Below, one piece after another: positions 24,864-32,317 of a stretch of DNA of 34,933 bases. Origin of the DNA: Planctomyces sp. SH-PL62. Its GTDB lineage: Bacteria; Planctomycetota; Planctomycetia; Planctomycetales; Planctomycetaceae. Each line of letters opens with the position of its first letter. Position 1 is the first letter of the stretch. Location of the stretch: the NCBI GenBank assembly GCA_945893045.1, contig CAMDEA010000087.1, positions 1 through 34,933 of the forward strand, written 5' to 3'. The notes beneath the pieces were generated by a model that searched no databases, had not been told where the DNA came from, and was given only the letters and a program-made list of their open reading frames with translations. The translations under genes were made by a program, and so were the position numbers.

Positions 24864-27056
24864 ATGAAGATTGCAGCGATCATTGCCTGCGTATGTTTGG
24901 CTTTGACAGTTCCGCGAACGGATCTCCGCGCCGAGTTGCCATCCAAGCCGTTGTTCGTGGCATTCATCGGCGGGTTTGATTCGGAGCCGACGGCGGATCA
25001 GCTCGCGGGCAAGGCTCAGCGCGGTGTCGGCAATAGCGGGATGTTTCAACTGGCGGGCGATCTGCGAAAGGACGGTGTCCGCGCCGAGTACTTCAACTGG
25101 AACGGCACGGCCGCCGGGAAGGCCAACGAGCCACCGCTGCCGCTGTCGAAAGGGATCGCCGAACGATTGCGAAATCAGCATCAAGAGCATCCGACGGATC
25201 GGCTCGCGATCGTCGGCAATAGTTGGGGTGGCCACACTGCGTGGGAGGTCAGCCAATTGCTCACTGAGGAGCCGCCGATCGCGCTCGACTTCGTGGTGTT
25301 TCTTGATCCCTCGTCGGTCGGTCGGTTCGACAAGTCGCAGCCGGAAAAGCTGCCGGGCAACATTCGCCAAGCTGTCACATTCGCGACTCGCAACGCGATC
25401 ATCTGGCGGAAGTGGGCGGAAGAACCGCGTGCTGAATTCATCGACCTCGGCGATCTGGCCAGTGGGTTCCTGAAGAAGCCGGGGCCGGCGTATGACTCGC
25501 TGTTCGACGTCAAAGCACACATCGCGGCCGAGTGGGACGACGCGATTCACAAGGAGATTCGCACGCGCTTGCTCAAGGTCGCGAACGGCAGTCAGCAACT
25601 GGCCGAGGCGACACCAGAGAGTGATGCCGGCGCGAAGGCCAAGGCTCGGCCGAACATCTTGTGGTTCGTCGTGGATGACATGTCGGCGAACTTCTCGTGT
25701 TACGGAGAAAAATTGATCGAGACCCCGCACGTGGATCGGCTGGCTCGCGAGGGGACGCGGTTCTCGCGTGCGTTCGTCACCGCGCCGGTGTGCTCGCCCT
25801 GCCGATCGGCTCTGATCACGGGCATGTTTCAAACGAGCATTGGCGCACATCATCATCGCAGTGGCCGAGGTGTCGAGAAGATTCAACTTCCCGACGGAGT
25901 TGTGCCCGTCCCAGAGTTGTTTCAGAAAGCTGGCTACTTCACCTGCATCGGTGATGGATTGCCGAACAACGGCGGAAAGAAGGGTGGGCGCGGCAAGACC
26001 GACTACAACTTCGAATGGAATCCAAAGATATACGACGGCGGCGACTGGTCCGGCCGCAAGCCCGGACAGCCGTTCTTCATGCAGGTGCAACTCGCCGGCG
26101 GCAAGCTGCGAGGCGGAACGAGCGAGGCGGCTCGCAAGTTGGCCGAGCGTGCTCGAAAAGAATTCGGCGCGGCCACTGATCCGAACGCCGTCATGCTGCC
26201 GCCGTACTACCCGCGTGATCCAGTGCTGCTGGAGGATTGGGCCGCGTATCTGGATGCCGTGCGATTCACAGACCAGCATGTCGGCAAGGTGGTCGCTCGG
26301 CTGCAAGACGAAAAACTGCTCGAGCAGACGCTGGTGATCTTCATGACCGATCACGGCATCAGCCACGCGCGCGGCAAGCAGTTCCTGTACGACGAGGGGA
26401 CTCACATTCCGTTCGTCGTGCGCGGTCCGGGCGTGCCGCAGGGAGTCATTCGCGACGACTTCGTCCAGCAAATCGACATGGCCCCAACGTCGCTGGCCGC
26501 GGCCGGCATCGCCATTCCGCAAAACATGCAAGGCCGTGACGTCTTCGGAAACGGCAGGCCGCGCGATTCGATCTTTGCCGCTCGCGACCGTTGCGACGAA
26601 ACGGTCGAACACCTTCGGTCGGTGCGCACCGACCGCTGGCTCTACATCCGCAACTTCCTGCCACAGCGACCGCATCTCCAACCGAATCGGTACAAGGACG
26701 GCAAGTCGATCGTGCAATCGCTCCGCTCGCTGCACGAAGCCGGCAAGCTCAACGATCTGCAAGAGCGATTGCTGTTCACGCCGACTCGCCCCAGCGAAGA
26801 GCTTTACGAATGGACGACCGACCGATCTCAGACCAAGAACCTCGCCGCCGATCCGGCTCACGCGGAGAAGTTGGCTGAGATGCGCGGCCGTCTCGATCAC
26901 TGGATGACGTCCACCAACGACATCGGCCGCCAGCCGGAATCAGACAAAATGTACGACAGCGACATGGCCGAATACGTCGGCCGAGGCGACAAGAAAGATG
27001 CCGTGCTCATTCACAACATCGAGTTGATGAAGCAGTGGGCGAAGACAGGAAAGTAA
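24864..27056 (+). CDS. secreted fusion of alpha/beta hydrolase-like domain and sulfatase
   Basis: The 730-aa product starts with a signal peptide (MKIAAIIACVCLALTVPRTD, residues 1-23). Residues about 28-240 form an alpha/beta hydrolase-like domain with the nucleophile elbow IVGNSWGGH (Ser120) and a candidate Asp in VFLDPSS. From about 262 (RPNILWFVVDDM) a sulfatase domain follows, with metal-binding DD 271-272 and the CxPxR motif CSPCR (310-314). Its first Cys would be oxidised to formylglycine. MTDHGISHARGK near 494 completes the metal site. Sulfatases of this type remove sulfate esters, often from algal polysaccharides. The fusion is unusual. The start at 24864 fits an AAGGA ribosome-binding site and the signal peptide. 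Confidence 0.9.
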   Translation: MKIAAIIACVCLALTVPRTDLRAELPSKPLFVAFIGGFDSEPTADQLAGKAQRGVGNSGMFQLAGDLRKDGVRAEYFNWNGTAAGKANEPPLPLSKGIAERLRNQHQEHPTDRLAIVGNSWGGHTAWEVSQLLTEEPPIALDFVVFLDPSSVGRFDKSQPEKLPGNIRQAVTFATRNAIIWRKWAEEPRAEFIDLGDLASGFLKKPGPAYDSLFDVKAHIAAEWDDAIHKEIRTRLLKVANGSQQLAEATPESDAGAKAKARPNILWFVVDDMSANFSCYGEKLIETPHVDRLAREGTRFSRAFVTAPVCSPCRSALITGMFQTSIGAHHHRSGRGVEKIQLPDGVVPVPELFQKAGYFTCIGDGLPNNGGKKGGRGKTDYNFEWNPKIYDGGDWSGRKPGQPFFMQVQLAGGKLRGGTSEAARKLAERARKEFGAATDPNAVMLPPYYPRDPVLLEDWAAYLDAVRFTDQHVGKVVARLQDEKLLEQTLVIFMTDHGISHARGKQFLYDEGTHIPFVVRGPGVPQGVIRDDFVQQIDMAPTSLAAAGIAIPQNMQGRDVFGNGRPRDSIFAARDRCDETVEHLRSVRTDRWLYIRNFLPQRPHLQPNRYKDGKSIVQSLRSLHEAGKLNDLQERLLFTPTRPSEELYEWTTDRSQTKNLAADPAHAEKLAEMRGRLDHWMTSTNDIGRQPESDKMYDSDMAEYVGRGDKKDAVLIHNIELMKQWAKTGK

Positions 27057-27134
27057 GTCAGCCTTTCCAGGCTGACCCGCGTTGAGGCACGTCGTCGATG
27101 GACCATTTGGGTCAGGCTGGAAAGCCTGACCTAC
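27054..27134. repeat. palindromic element (GTAGGTCAGCC family) between convergent genes
   Basis: Arms GTCAGCCTTTCCAGGCTGAC and GTCAGGCTGGAAAGCCTGAC fill the gap between two convergent genes. The left end abuts the TAA of the sulfatase gene, and the right end (CTAC) supplies the TAG stop of the Kelch-type gene at 27131. It belongs to the family of the in-frame copy at 4611-4692. Confidence 0.88.
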
Positions 27135-28177
27135 TTGCGGCGCAGTCGCCAGACGTCGGGTTCCATGTTGTTGCCGGCGACCATCCACAGCGAGCCGGCG
27201 TGGACGAACACACTGGCGGCGTGTCGCGGCTGCCAGGGGGTATTCGGCACTTCGAACCAGTGCTCGCCATCGGCGGAGTACCACACGTCCTTGCGATTGG
27301 CTTTCGCATAACCTTCGAGAACCCACAGCCGATCATCCCACGCGGCGACGTCGTGATACTGTCGCGCGGCCCACGGAGCGGCCTCAACGTGTCGTTTCCA
27401 CGAGATGCCGTCGGCCGAACTCCACACGTCGTTCATGTATTGCCGAGTCGGTGTTTTTGGCGTGTCGTAGGTTCCTCCGCCGAGAATCCAGATGCGGCCC
27501 TTGTGAACCGCGCTGCCGCCGATCATGCCGCGTGCGGACCAGTACGGCTCTTGTGGTTTGAGCTGCGTCCATTCGACGCCATCGGTGGTCGTCCAGACGT
27601 CGCGATAGAACGCTTCGTCAGATTTCGCAAAGGCCGGCATCGTCTGCCCGCCCATCACCCAGATTTTGTCGGCATGGACGACGGTGTAATGCAACGCGCG
27701 CTGGCCCCACGGAGTCGCCGGGTTGATCAGCTTCCAGTTCTTGCCGTCCGCCGAGTTCCACACATCCGGCTGATAATTCCCCTGATTGCAGTCGCCGCCG
27801 AGAATCCACAGCTTGTCGCGATAGACGGCGTAACCGGCGGTGTGCCGGCCTTCCCAATCGGCCTTCGCATCGAACGAGCGGTCTTTGAACGTGTTCGGCT
27901 TTTCGAGAATCCACTCGGCCCCGTCCTTCGAACTCCAGACTTCGTTGTTGCAGATGCGTGGAAAAAAACTCCGTGTCGCCGCTCCCGGATTCCAGCCGCC
28001 GAGGAACCACATCTTGCCTTGGAAGGACAGTGCTCCCGCGCCGTCTCGCGGAGCAAACGCGGCGGTGGTCGTGATCTTGACCCACTCGTAATCGACGGGC
28101 TTGGTGGGATCGTCGGCGGCAGCCGCCTTGGCGACCAAGGCGTGAAGCAGCAACATTCCGAAGCAGGCTCGCAGCAT
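27131..28177 (-). CDS. secreted Kelch-type beta-propeller protein
   Basis: The 348-aa product has a signal peptide (MLRACFGMLLLHALVAKAAA, residues 1-20) and six blades. Each blade has a strand such as KMWFLGGW, KLWILGGD, KIWVMGGQ, RIWILGGG, RLWVLEGY or SLWMVAGN, followed by a DVW-S-DG-W segment. This matches Kelch/galactose-oxidase-like propellers used for binding proteins or sugars. No catalytic residue is evident. The start follows an AGGAGGAG ribosome-binding site at 28181-28188. Its last codon and stop lie at the end of a palindromic element. Confidence 0.85.
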   Translation of the reverse strand: MLRACFGMLLLHALVAKAAAADDPTKPVDYEWVKITTTAAFAPRDGAGALSFQGKMWFLGGWNPGAATRSFFPRICNNEVWSSKDGAEWILEKPNTFKDRSFDAKADWEGRHTAGYAVYRDKLWILGGDCNQGNYQPDVWNSADGKNWKLINPATPWGQRALHYTVVHADKIWVMGGQTMPAFAKSDEAFYRDVWTTTDGVEWTQLKPQEPYWSARGMIGGSAVHKGRIWILGGGTYDTPKTPTRQYMNDVWSSADGISWKRHVEAAPWAARQYHDVAAWDDRLWVLEGYAKANRKDVWYSADGEHWFEVPNTPWQPRHAASVFVHAGSLWMVAGNNMEPDVWRLRRK

Positions 28178-28242
28178 GGCTCCTCCTCGTCGTTCGTGAC
28201 CCCTGAAGGGCGTTGTTTTGTCTGCGGATTTTGGCAGCGAGT

Positions 28243-28318
28243 GTAGCCCGCTCTCGCCGAGAGCGGACGCTGCGAGCGAAGCTCGCCGCAAGAACGGCTC
28301 TCGGCGAGAGCCAGCTAC
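28243..28318. repeat. palindromic element (GTAGCC-GCTCTCGCCGAGAGC family)
   Basis: Arms GTAGCCCGCTCTCGCCGAGA and their complement, ending in AGCTAC, form a 76-base inverted repeat. It ends 1 base before the stop codon of the TIM-barrel gene. The family also occurs in frame at 8172-8223. Confidence 0.88.
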
Positions 28319-28319
28319 A

Positions 28320-29084
28320 TTACGTCCTGGTCAATTCATCGAACAGCGCTCGGTAATATCGCATCACGCGCACGGTATCGGTGGTGGCCGGACTCTCGGA
28401 CAGGCACCAGCCTTTATAGCCGATGCTCTTCAACAGCGCGAACAGTTCGCGGTACGGATAATCGGCGTCGTAGAGATCGTGAATGTGCGTCGTCGAGCCG
28501 AGCTTGTCTTTGAGCAAATCAAAACTGGTCTTCAGCGAGCCGTTCACGGTCTCGCCCGGATTCGAGTTCCAGCAGGCCACGACCTTGGGATGATCGGCGA
28601 CTTTCAAGATGTCTCGCATCACCGTCGGCTTTTGAGTCCCATTGCCGTGGACCTCAACGCGAATCTCTTGCCCATGATCGGCGGCGAACTGGCCGCACTC
28701 GCGCAGAGCCAGGCCCATCCGCTCGATGGTTTTCTTTTCCTCCTCGCCCTTGTTGAATCCGTTGGGCCGGACCTTCACGCCGCTGCCGCCAACGTCCTTC
28801 GAGAGCAACACGAACTCTTTCGTCAGGTCGATGTTCTGTTGGAGCTTGCCGTGATCGACGCTGTGATACTCGCACGCCGAGCCGGGACCAACGCACGTCA
28901 CCTTCGAGTCGGCGAATCGCTTGCGAACGTCTGCCCGCTGCTCTTTCGTCAGCGATGGTTCAACGCCGTGCTTGTGCGTGCTGCGGAGTTCGATTCCCTC
29001 GAAGCCAGTCGCCTCGCAGTTCTTGATGAGCGTCGGCAAATCCCAATCCGCTCCCCACATGTACGTCACGATGCCCAGTTTCAT
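28320..29084 (-). CDS. sugar phosphate isomerase/epimerase-like TIM barrel
   Basis: The 254-aa product begins MKLGIVTYMWGADWDLPTLI and matches the xylose isomerase-like TIM-barrel family (AP endonuclease 2 superfamily). Visible features are GFEGIELRSTHKHGVEP, CVGPGSACEYHS, IRVEVHGNGTQKP (the Glu and His are probable metal ligands), VACWNSNPGET, THIHDLYDADYPYRELF and GWCLSESPAT. No signal peptide is seen, so it is probably cytosolic. These proteins interconvert sugars or sugar acids; the substrate is unknown. The start is fixed by a GGGAGG ribosome-binding site upstream of 29084. Confidence 0.87.
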   Translation of the reverse strand: MKLGIVTYMWGADWDLPTLIKNCEATGFEGIELRSTHKHGVEPSLTKEQRADVRKRFADSKVTCVGPGSACEYHSVDHGKLQQNIDLTKEFVLLSKDVGGSGVKVRPNGFNKGEEEKKTIERMGLALRECGQFAADHGQEIRVEVHGNGTQKPTVMRDILKVADHPKVVACWNSNPGETVNGSLKTSFDLLKDKLGSTTHIHDLYDADYPYRELFALLKSIGYKGWCLSESPATTDTVRVMRYYRALFDELTRT

Positions 29085-29100
29085 GATGCCTCCCAATTCG

Positions 29101-29123
29101 TGGGGCACGTTTTCAACGTGCCC
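29101..29123. repeat. hairpin of the TGGGGCA-GTTTTCAA family
   Basis: The short palindrome GGGGCACGTTTTCAACGTG followed by CCC lies upstream of the TIM-barrel gene, with the same design as the element at 19806-19864. Confidence 0.7.
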
Positions 29124-29198
29124 GGCCAGCGATGAATCGCCGAGCAGCTTGCCGATTTCCACAGCCCGTTGCAAACACCACGGACGAGAATCTCGCCG

Positions 29199-29284
29199 CC
29201 GCAGGCACAAGAATCTCGGAGTGAGCGCTAGTTCCAAAGCAGGGGCCGTCGTGATGACTCCACATCAACCGCGGCTTTCTAAGG
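29199..29284. repeat. dispersed GCAGGCACAAGAA element, interrupted copy (left part)
   Basis: GCCGCAGGCACAAGAATCTC and the following 70 bases match the copies at 30510-30604 and 32138-32235. The copy stops at TTTCTAA and resumes after the inserted palindrome at about 29545-29580 (TTTCTAACGCTTCGC and on). Confidence 0.75.
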
Positions 29285-29546
29285 AACGGGGCCGCAATAA
29301 CTTCCCGAACTGGAATTGTTGAGTTTGTGAGTGGCACGGCGCTAGCCGAAATTATTCATGGCCTACTCATAGGGGGGGGAGAGCAGCGTGCTGCGATGTA
29401 ACCCGAAGCGTAAGCGAGGGAGTGTGTGATGACTCCCTCGCTTACGCTTCGGGTTACATCGCGGCCAGGAATAAACTCGGCAAGCCGCCGGTGACGTGAC
29501 CGGCGGCTAGCGCCGTGCCGCTCAGGGAAGTTATTGCGGCCCCGTT
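29285..29546. mobile_element. MITE-like palindromic insertion with a nested hairpin
   Basis: Terminal inverted repeats of 22 bases (AACGGGGCCGCAATAACTTC-CC) bound a 262-base element, with a second inverted block GGCACGGCGCTAGCCG just inside. TTTCTAA occurs at both edges (29276-29282 and 29545-29551), as expected for a target-site duplication. The same motif is single in the intact copy near 32214. No transposase is encoded, so it is probably non-autonomous. Confidence 0.8.
29393..29462. repeat. perfect 31-base-pair hairpin nested in the MITE-like element
   Basis: GCGATGTAACCCGAAGCGTA continuing AGCGAGGGAGT is followed by the 8-base loop GTGTGATG and the exact complement. A perfect stem this long suggests recent origin or insertion. 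Confidence 0.9.
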
Positions 29547-29613
29547 TCTAACGCTTCGCACTCAGCTTGAAGCAAGCGGGCGGACTCAGCAGGGTTTGAA
29601 TTCCAAGCCCAAG

Positions 29614-29682
29614 ATGACCACGATCCGCAAACCGCTTTGGAGCAAGCTGGTCAATTTCGCATGGGCCGTGAAAGAAGGTTGA
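29614..29682 (+). CDS. possible 22-aa leader ORF
   Basis: A small open frame encodes MTTIRKPLWSKLVNFAWAVK followed by EG and ends 3 bases before the ATG of the DUF4239 gene. It is basic and contains Trp residues. No strong ribosome-binding site is visible before it. It could be a coupled leader, a small membrane peptide or chance. Confidence 0.3.
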   Translation: MTTIRKPLWSKLVNFAWAVKEG

Positions 29683-29685
29683 TCC

Positions 29686-30477
29686 ATGACTTGTTATTGG
29701 GTGTACGATCTTCCGGAGTGGGCGTTCTGTGCCCTGATGATGATGACGTCCATCGCCGTGAGCAGCGGCGGAGTGCTGTTGACGCGCGGCCCGATCCGCC
29801 GAGTGTTCGGTCACAGCGGAATGAACGAATTGGTGAGCTACTTTCTCACGTTGATGGGAGTCTTTTACGGCATCACGTTGGGATTGATCGCCGTTGGTGC
29901 CTGGGAGACGTACTCGTCGGCGTCCGAGAAAGTGTCGCATGAGGCTGCCGCGCTCGCGACGATCTGTCAGGACGTTCGCCTTCTGCCCGAGAGTCCTGAA
30001 AAGACCCAGCTCAACGAGGCGCTCCAAACCTTTACTCGCCATGTGATCGACGAAGACTGGCCGGCGCAGCGAAAGGGCCAGATCCCCAAGGGGGGCACCG
30101 CGAGCTTGGAGGCCGTCGTCAAGCTGGTCATGGCGCTGGGCACACAGACCGAGATGGACAGGATCGTCGTCGCCGAAGTTTACTCGCGGCTGAACAGCCT
30201 CATCGAACAGCGCCGGCTGCGGCTGGAATCCGTCAATGCCGGAGTCCCGGCGCTGTTGTATTGGGTCGTGGTCCTCGGCGGATTGATCAACATTGGCGTC
30301 ACTTGGTGCTTCGTCATGGAGAACAAGTTCGCGCACGTCATGCTCAGCGGCGTGAGCGGTGCGCTCATCGGCCTGCTGATCTTCATGGTCGCGGCGATGG
30401 ACCACCCGTTACGGGGCGAATACAGCCTCGGCCCCGATCCCTTTGAAATCGTCTTCGACCGTTACTTCAGCCGTTAG
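29686..30477 (+). CDS. DUF4239/bestrophin-like membrane protein
   Basis: The 263-aa product has four hydrophobic segments: about 11-32, 52-75, 190-213 and 220-242. A large helical cytoplasmic part between the second and third carries VSHEAAALATICQDVRLLPE. This layout and the YFLTLMGVFYGITLGLIAVG helix match DUF4239 (bestrophin-like) proteins as I recall them. These are suspected anion channels without firm function. It stands alone among repeats. A possible 22-aa ORF lies just upstream, and its 3' side is followed by a dispersed repeat. Confidence 0.78.
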   Translation: MTCYWVYDLPEWAFCALMMMTSIAVSSGGVLLTRGPIRRVFGHSGMNELVSYFLTLMGVFYGITLGLIAVGAWETYSSASEKVSHEAAALATICQDVRLLPESPEKTQLNEALQTFTRHVIDEDWPAQRKGQIPKGGTASLEAVVKLVMALGTQTEMDRIVVAEVYSRLNSLIEQRRLRLESVNAGVPALLYWVVVLGGLINIGVTWCFVMENKFAHVMLSGVSGALIGLLIFMVAAMDHPLRGEYSLGPDPFEIVFDRYFSR

Positions 30478-30487
30478 TTCGCGGGTG

Positions 30488-30604
30488 GCCCACCTTTGAA
30501 AAAGGTGGGTGCCGCAGGCACAAGAAATTACGGGGGCAGCGCTGATTTCCAAGTCGCGACGGTGATGAGGAATCCACATCAACTCTGAGCTTCTAATGCT
30601 TCGC
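30488..30604. repeat. dispersed GCAGGCACAAGAA element with leading hairpin
   Basis: The hairpin CCCACCTTTGAAAAAGGTGG-G is followed by the roughly 90-base conserved sequence (GCCGCAGGCACAAGAAATTA and on, to TTCTAATGCTTCGC). It lies just after the DUF4239 stop. Confidence 0.75.
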
Positions 30605-30618
30605 GGCCTTCCGGTTTT

Positions 30619-30819
30619 GGCCCCAACGGGGGCGGACTCGAAAGCCCAGGGCAACGCCCTGGGTGACGGTAATACCAAACGACAAAAAGCCCCAACGGGG
30701 CGTGACTTGATGGATTTCCTCGCATGTTACGCCCCTTCAGGGCTAAGAAAAATCTTGTCAGACGACTTACCCAGGGCGTTGCCCTGGGCTATCGAGTGAC
30801 GCCCCCTTCGGGGCTGAAA
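30619..30819. repeat. palindromic element (CCCAGGGCAACGCCCTGGG family)
   Basis: The arms GGCCCCAACGGGGGCGGACT and GAGTGACGCCCCCTTCGGGG (30790s-30815) each carry CCCAGGGCAACGCCCTGGG or its complement. An inner inverted pair GCCCCAACGGGGCG/CGCCCCTTCAGGGC lies between. The family matches 5997-6198. The right arm runs into the toxin remnant at 30789-30902. Confidence 0.85.
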
Positions 30820-30902
30820 ACAGCCGGAATCGACTGGAAAATCGGAAGGCCGGTTACACCGAAATGAATCAGCGGCCCGGTGTCAGCAATCACCAGCTTC
30901 AC
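30789..30902 (-). pseudogene. truncated PIN-type toxin (DUF3368-like) remnant
   Basis: A GTG start overlapping the antitoxin stop (GTGA) opens a 37-codon frame reading VKLVIADTGPLIHFGVTGLP. The ADTGPLIH motif is the classic N-terminus of PIN/DUF3368 toxins, including the first catalytic Asp. The frame then enters the palindromic element and stops at TAG. The remaining 100 or so residues and the other acidic residues are absent. It is a toxin gene cut by the repeat. Confidence 0.72.
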
Positions 30903-31096
30903 GATTTAGCCGTCCGCAACGCCCAAGCGATATCGTCCAACTGTTGCCGTTCTTGAAGTTCGAGACGTCGCGAATTGAGGAACTCACGCACGGCTTGGCA
31001 AATGGCCTCCTGCCGATCCGCGAACCAACCCGCGGCCACCGCTTGATCGACGTCGGCTGTCAATTGGTCGGGAAGGTCTAATGAAATCGCATTCAT
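30899..31096 (-). CDS. ribbon-helix-helix antitoxin-like protein
   Basis: The 65-aa product begins MNAISLDLPDQLTADVDQAV and continues AAGWFADRQEAICQAVREFL. The beta-strand with alternating hydrophobic residues followed by two helices is typical of RHH (ParD/CopG-like) antitoxins, which bind DNA as dimers and repress their own operon. The start at 31096 was preferred to a longer frame. The adjoining toxin is truncated, so the antitoxin is now orphaned. A 49-base part of a second copy of this gene survives at 34568-34616. Confidence 0.75.
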   Translation of the reverse strand: MNAISLDLPDQLTADVDQAVAAGWFADRQEAICQAVREFLNSRRLELQERQQLDDIAWALRTAKS

Positions 31097-31215
31097 CCGA
31101 AGGCTCCTAGAAATCGTGCAGGTCATCTGGACCACAACATATCGTGTCGCCCACCCAACGACATCCCCGGCGGAGTTGGCAGCCGTTGTGGGAGATCGCA
31201 CCGCGACCATTGTTC

Positions 31216-31413
31216 CCGGAGGGATCGCAGCAATTAGCCGGTGGTTGAGCGCAGCGACACCACCGGAACATCGTCTGCATGGATCACGTTGCGTCCCGGC
31301 AGGGATGCCAGCCGATGGTCGCGATCACGCTGCGACCCCGGCCGGGGTCGAGTCATCTTTCGTGACGCTTTCCGGGGGTGTCGTCGCTGCGCTCCGCAAC
31401 CCCCGGCTAATGG
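31216..31413. repeat. inverted repeat (ATTAGCCGG-GGTTG... family)
   Basis: The left arm ATTAGCCGGTGGTTGAGCGC with AGCGACACCACCGG pairs imperfectly with CCGGGGGTGTCGTCGCTGCG continuing CTCCGCAACCCCCGGCTAAT. An open frame over it (VERSDTTGTSS) is a translation of this repeat, not a gene. Confidence 0.65.
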
Positions 31414-31437
31414 CTGCCAAGCCTCCGGCTTGAAAAC

Positions 31438-31693
31438 ACTCTTCGCGGAATCGTCGTACGCGAGGCGGGTCCGCCACAGCACGGGAGGCAATGGGCCAGT
31501 TCAGGGGCGTGATACTTTCAAAACCTCGCCGCAGGCTGGTCAGGGGCGGCCAACAAAAGCCGCATCGAGCAGTCGCTGGGGGCGGTCAATGCGTGTGTCA
31601 TTCCGCAACGGCAGACCGGAGCCTGCCCGACCAAACTGCCTGGATGCGGCCGCTGCCCTTTCAATGGCGGACGAAAGATCGGGGACCGGGCAT
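31438..31693. other. unassigned segment between repeats
   Basis: This 250-base stretch lacks palindromes. Short frames on both strands show no recognisable protein features. It may be a decayed gene fragment; I see nothing firm in it. Confidence 0.3.
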
Positions 31694-31743
31694 GAGGATT
31701 TGAGATTTCAGATTTGAGGATTTCAAATTTGAGATTTGAAATC
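31694..31743. repeat. GATTTGA heptamer microsatellite
   Basis: Variants of GATTTGA/GATTTCA in tandem, about 7 units, lie next to a terminator-like hairpin. Confidence 0.8.
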
Positions 31744-31761
31744 GGCCATCACGCACCCAAC

Positions 31762-31794
31762 AAAAAACCGCACCGAGCGAGTGGCTCGGTGCGG
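31762..31794 (-). terminator. terminator-like hairpin module, copy 1
   Basis: On the minus strand CCGCACCGAGC-CACTC-GCTCGGTGCGG is followed by TTTTTTG, a classical intrinsic terminator. The 3' tail is less conserved than in the other copies. Confidence 0.75.
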
Positions 31795-31805
31795 CAATGG
31801 TTGAC

Positions 31806-31946
31806 GCGCTCGGCGTGGGTCTCCTGCCCCCGTCGCTTGAGCCGACCGTAGGTCTCCAGGGGTTTTGTCCGCTGCCACCATTCGAAAGGGAGACCTTCGG
31901 TCCAGCGCAGCGGCGGGGTCGGGAGACCCGCGCCGAGCGCGGGGGA
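31806..31946. repeat. inverted repeat with GGTCTCC motifs
   Basis: GCGCTCGGCGTGGGTCTCCT pairs imperfectly with GGGAGACCCGCGCCGAGCGC. GTAGGTCTCC and GGAGACCTTCGGTCC lie inside. No gene is seen in it. Confidence 0.7.
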
Positions 31947-31983
31947 GTGTTCGCCGCGTGCGGTCGCCGACCGGGCAAGAGGA

Positions 31984-32020
31984 CGATTTGAGATTTCCAA
32001 TTTGAGATCTCAGATTTGAG
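31984..32020. repeat. GATTTGA heptamer microsatellite
   Basis: About five units with variants (GATTTGAGATTTCCAATTTG) lie before terminator module copy 2. Confidence 0.75.
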
Positions 32021-32030
32021 TCCGGCGGTG

Positions 32031-32093
32031 CCTCAGCAATCCACCTGCCATCGCCCACCAACAAAAACCGCACCGAGCAGTGGCTCGGTGCGG
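32031..32093 (-). terminator. terminator-like hairpin module, copy 2
   Basis: Minus-strand CCGCACCGAGCCACTGCTCG-GTGCGG is followed by TTTTTGTTGGTGGGCGATGG and a conserved GGTGGATTGCTGAGG tail. It is placed after the hicB gene, with a dispersed repeat between. Confidence 0.75.
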
Positions 32094-32107
32094 TTGTCGT
32101 TGAGACG

Positions 32108-32258
32108 CGGATGGCCCACCTTTGCAAAAGGTGGGGGCCGCAGGCACAAGAAATAGGGGGCAGCGCTGATCTCCAAGTTGGGGCCGTTGTGATGATTCCG
32201 CATCAACTCTGAGTTTCTAATGCTTCGCACACAGCTTGAAGCAAGCTGTGCCATCCGC
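32108..32258. repeat. dispersed GCAGGCACAAGAA element, most complete copy
   Basis: The hairpin CCCACCTTTGCAAAAGGTGG-G is followed by the roughly 95-base conserved body, ending TTTCTAATGCTTCGCACACA and the small palindrome CAGCTTGAAGCAAGCTG. It serves as the uninterrupted reference for the interrupted copy at 29199-29284. Confidence 0.8.
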
Positions 32259-32317
32259 GCTCGGCGCGGGTCGAAGACTCCCGTCTGGGAGCCGCGTTGA
32301 TGAGACTCCAGCGCAGG

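Noticed and set aside
24831..26900. A 689-aa minus-strand open frame
   Set aside because: It is the antisense shadow of the sulfatase gene, whose motifs are clear on the plus strand.
31241..31717. A 158-aa plus-strand frame beginning MVERSDTTGTSS
   Set aside because: It is the translation of an inverted repeat and a decayed segment; no domain or start signal supports it.
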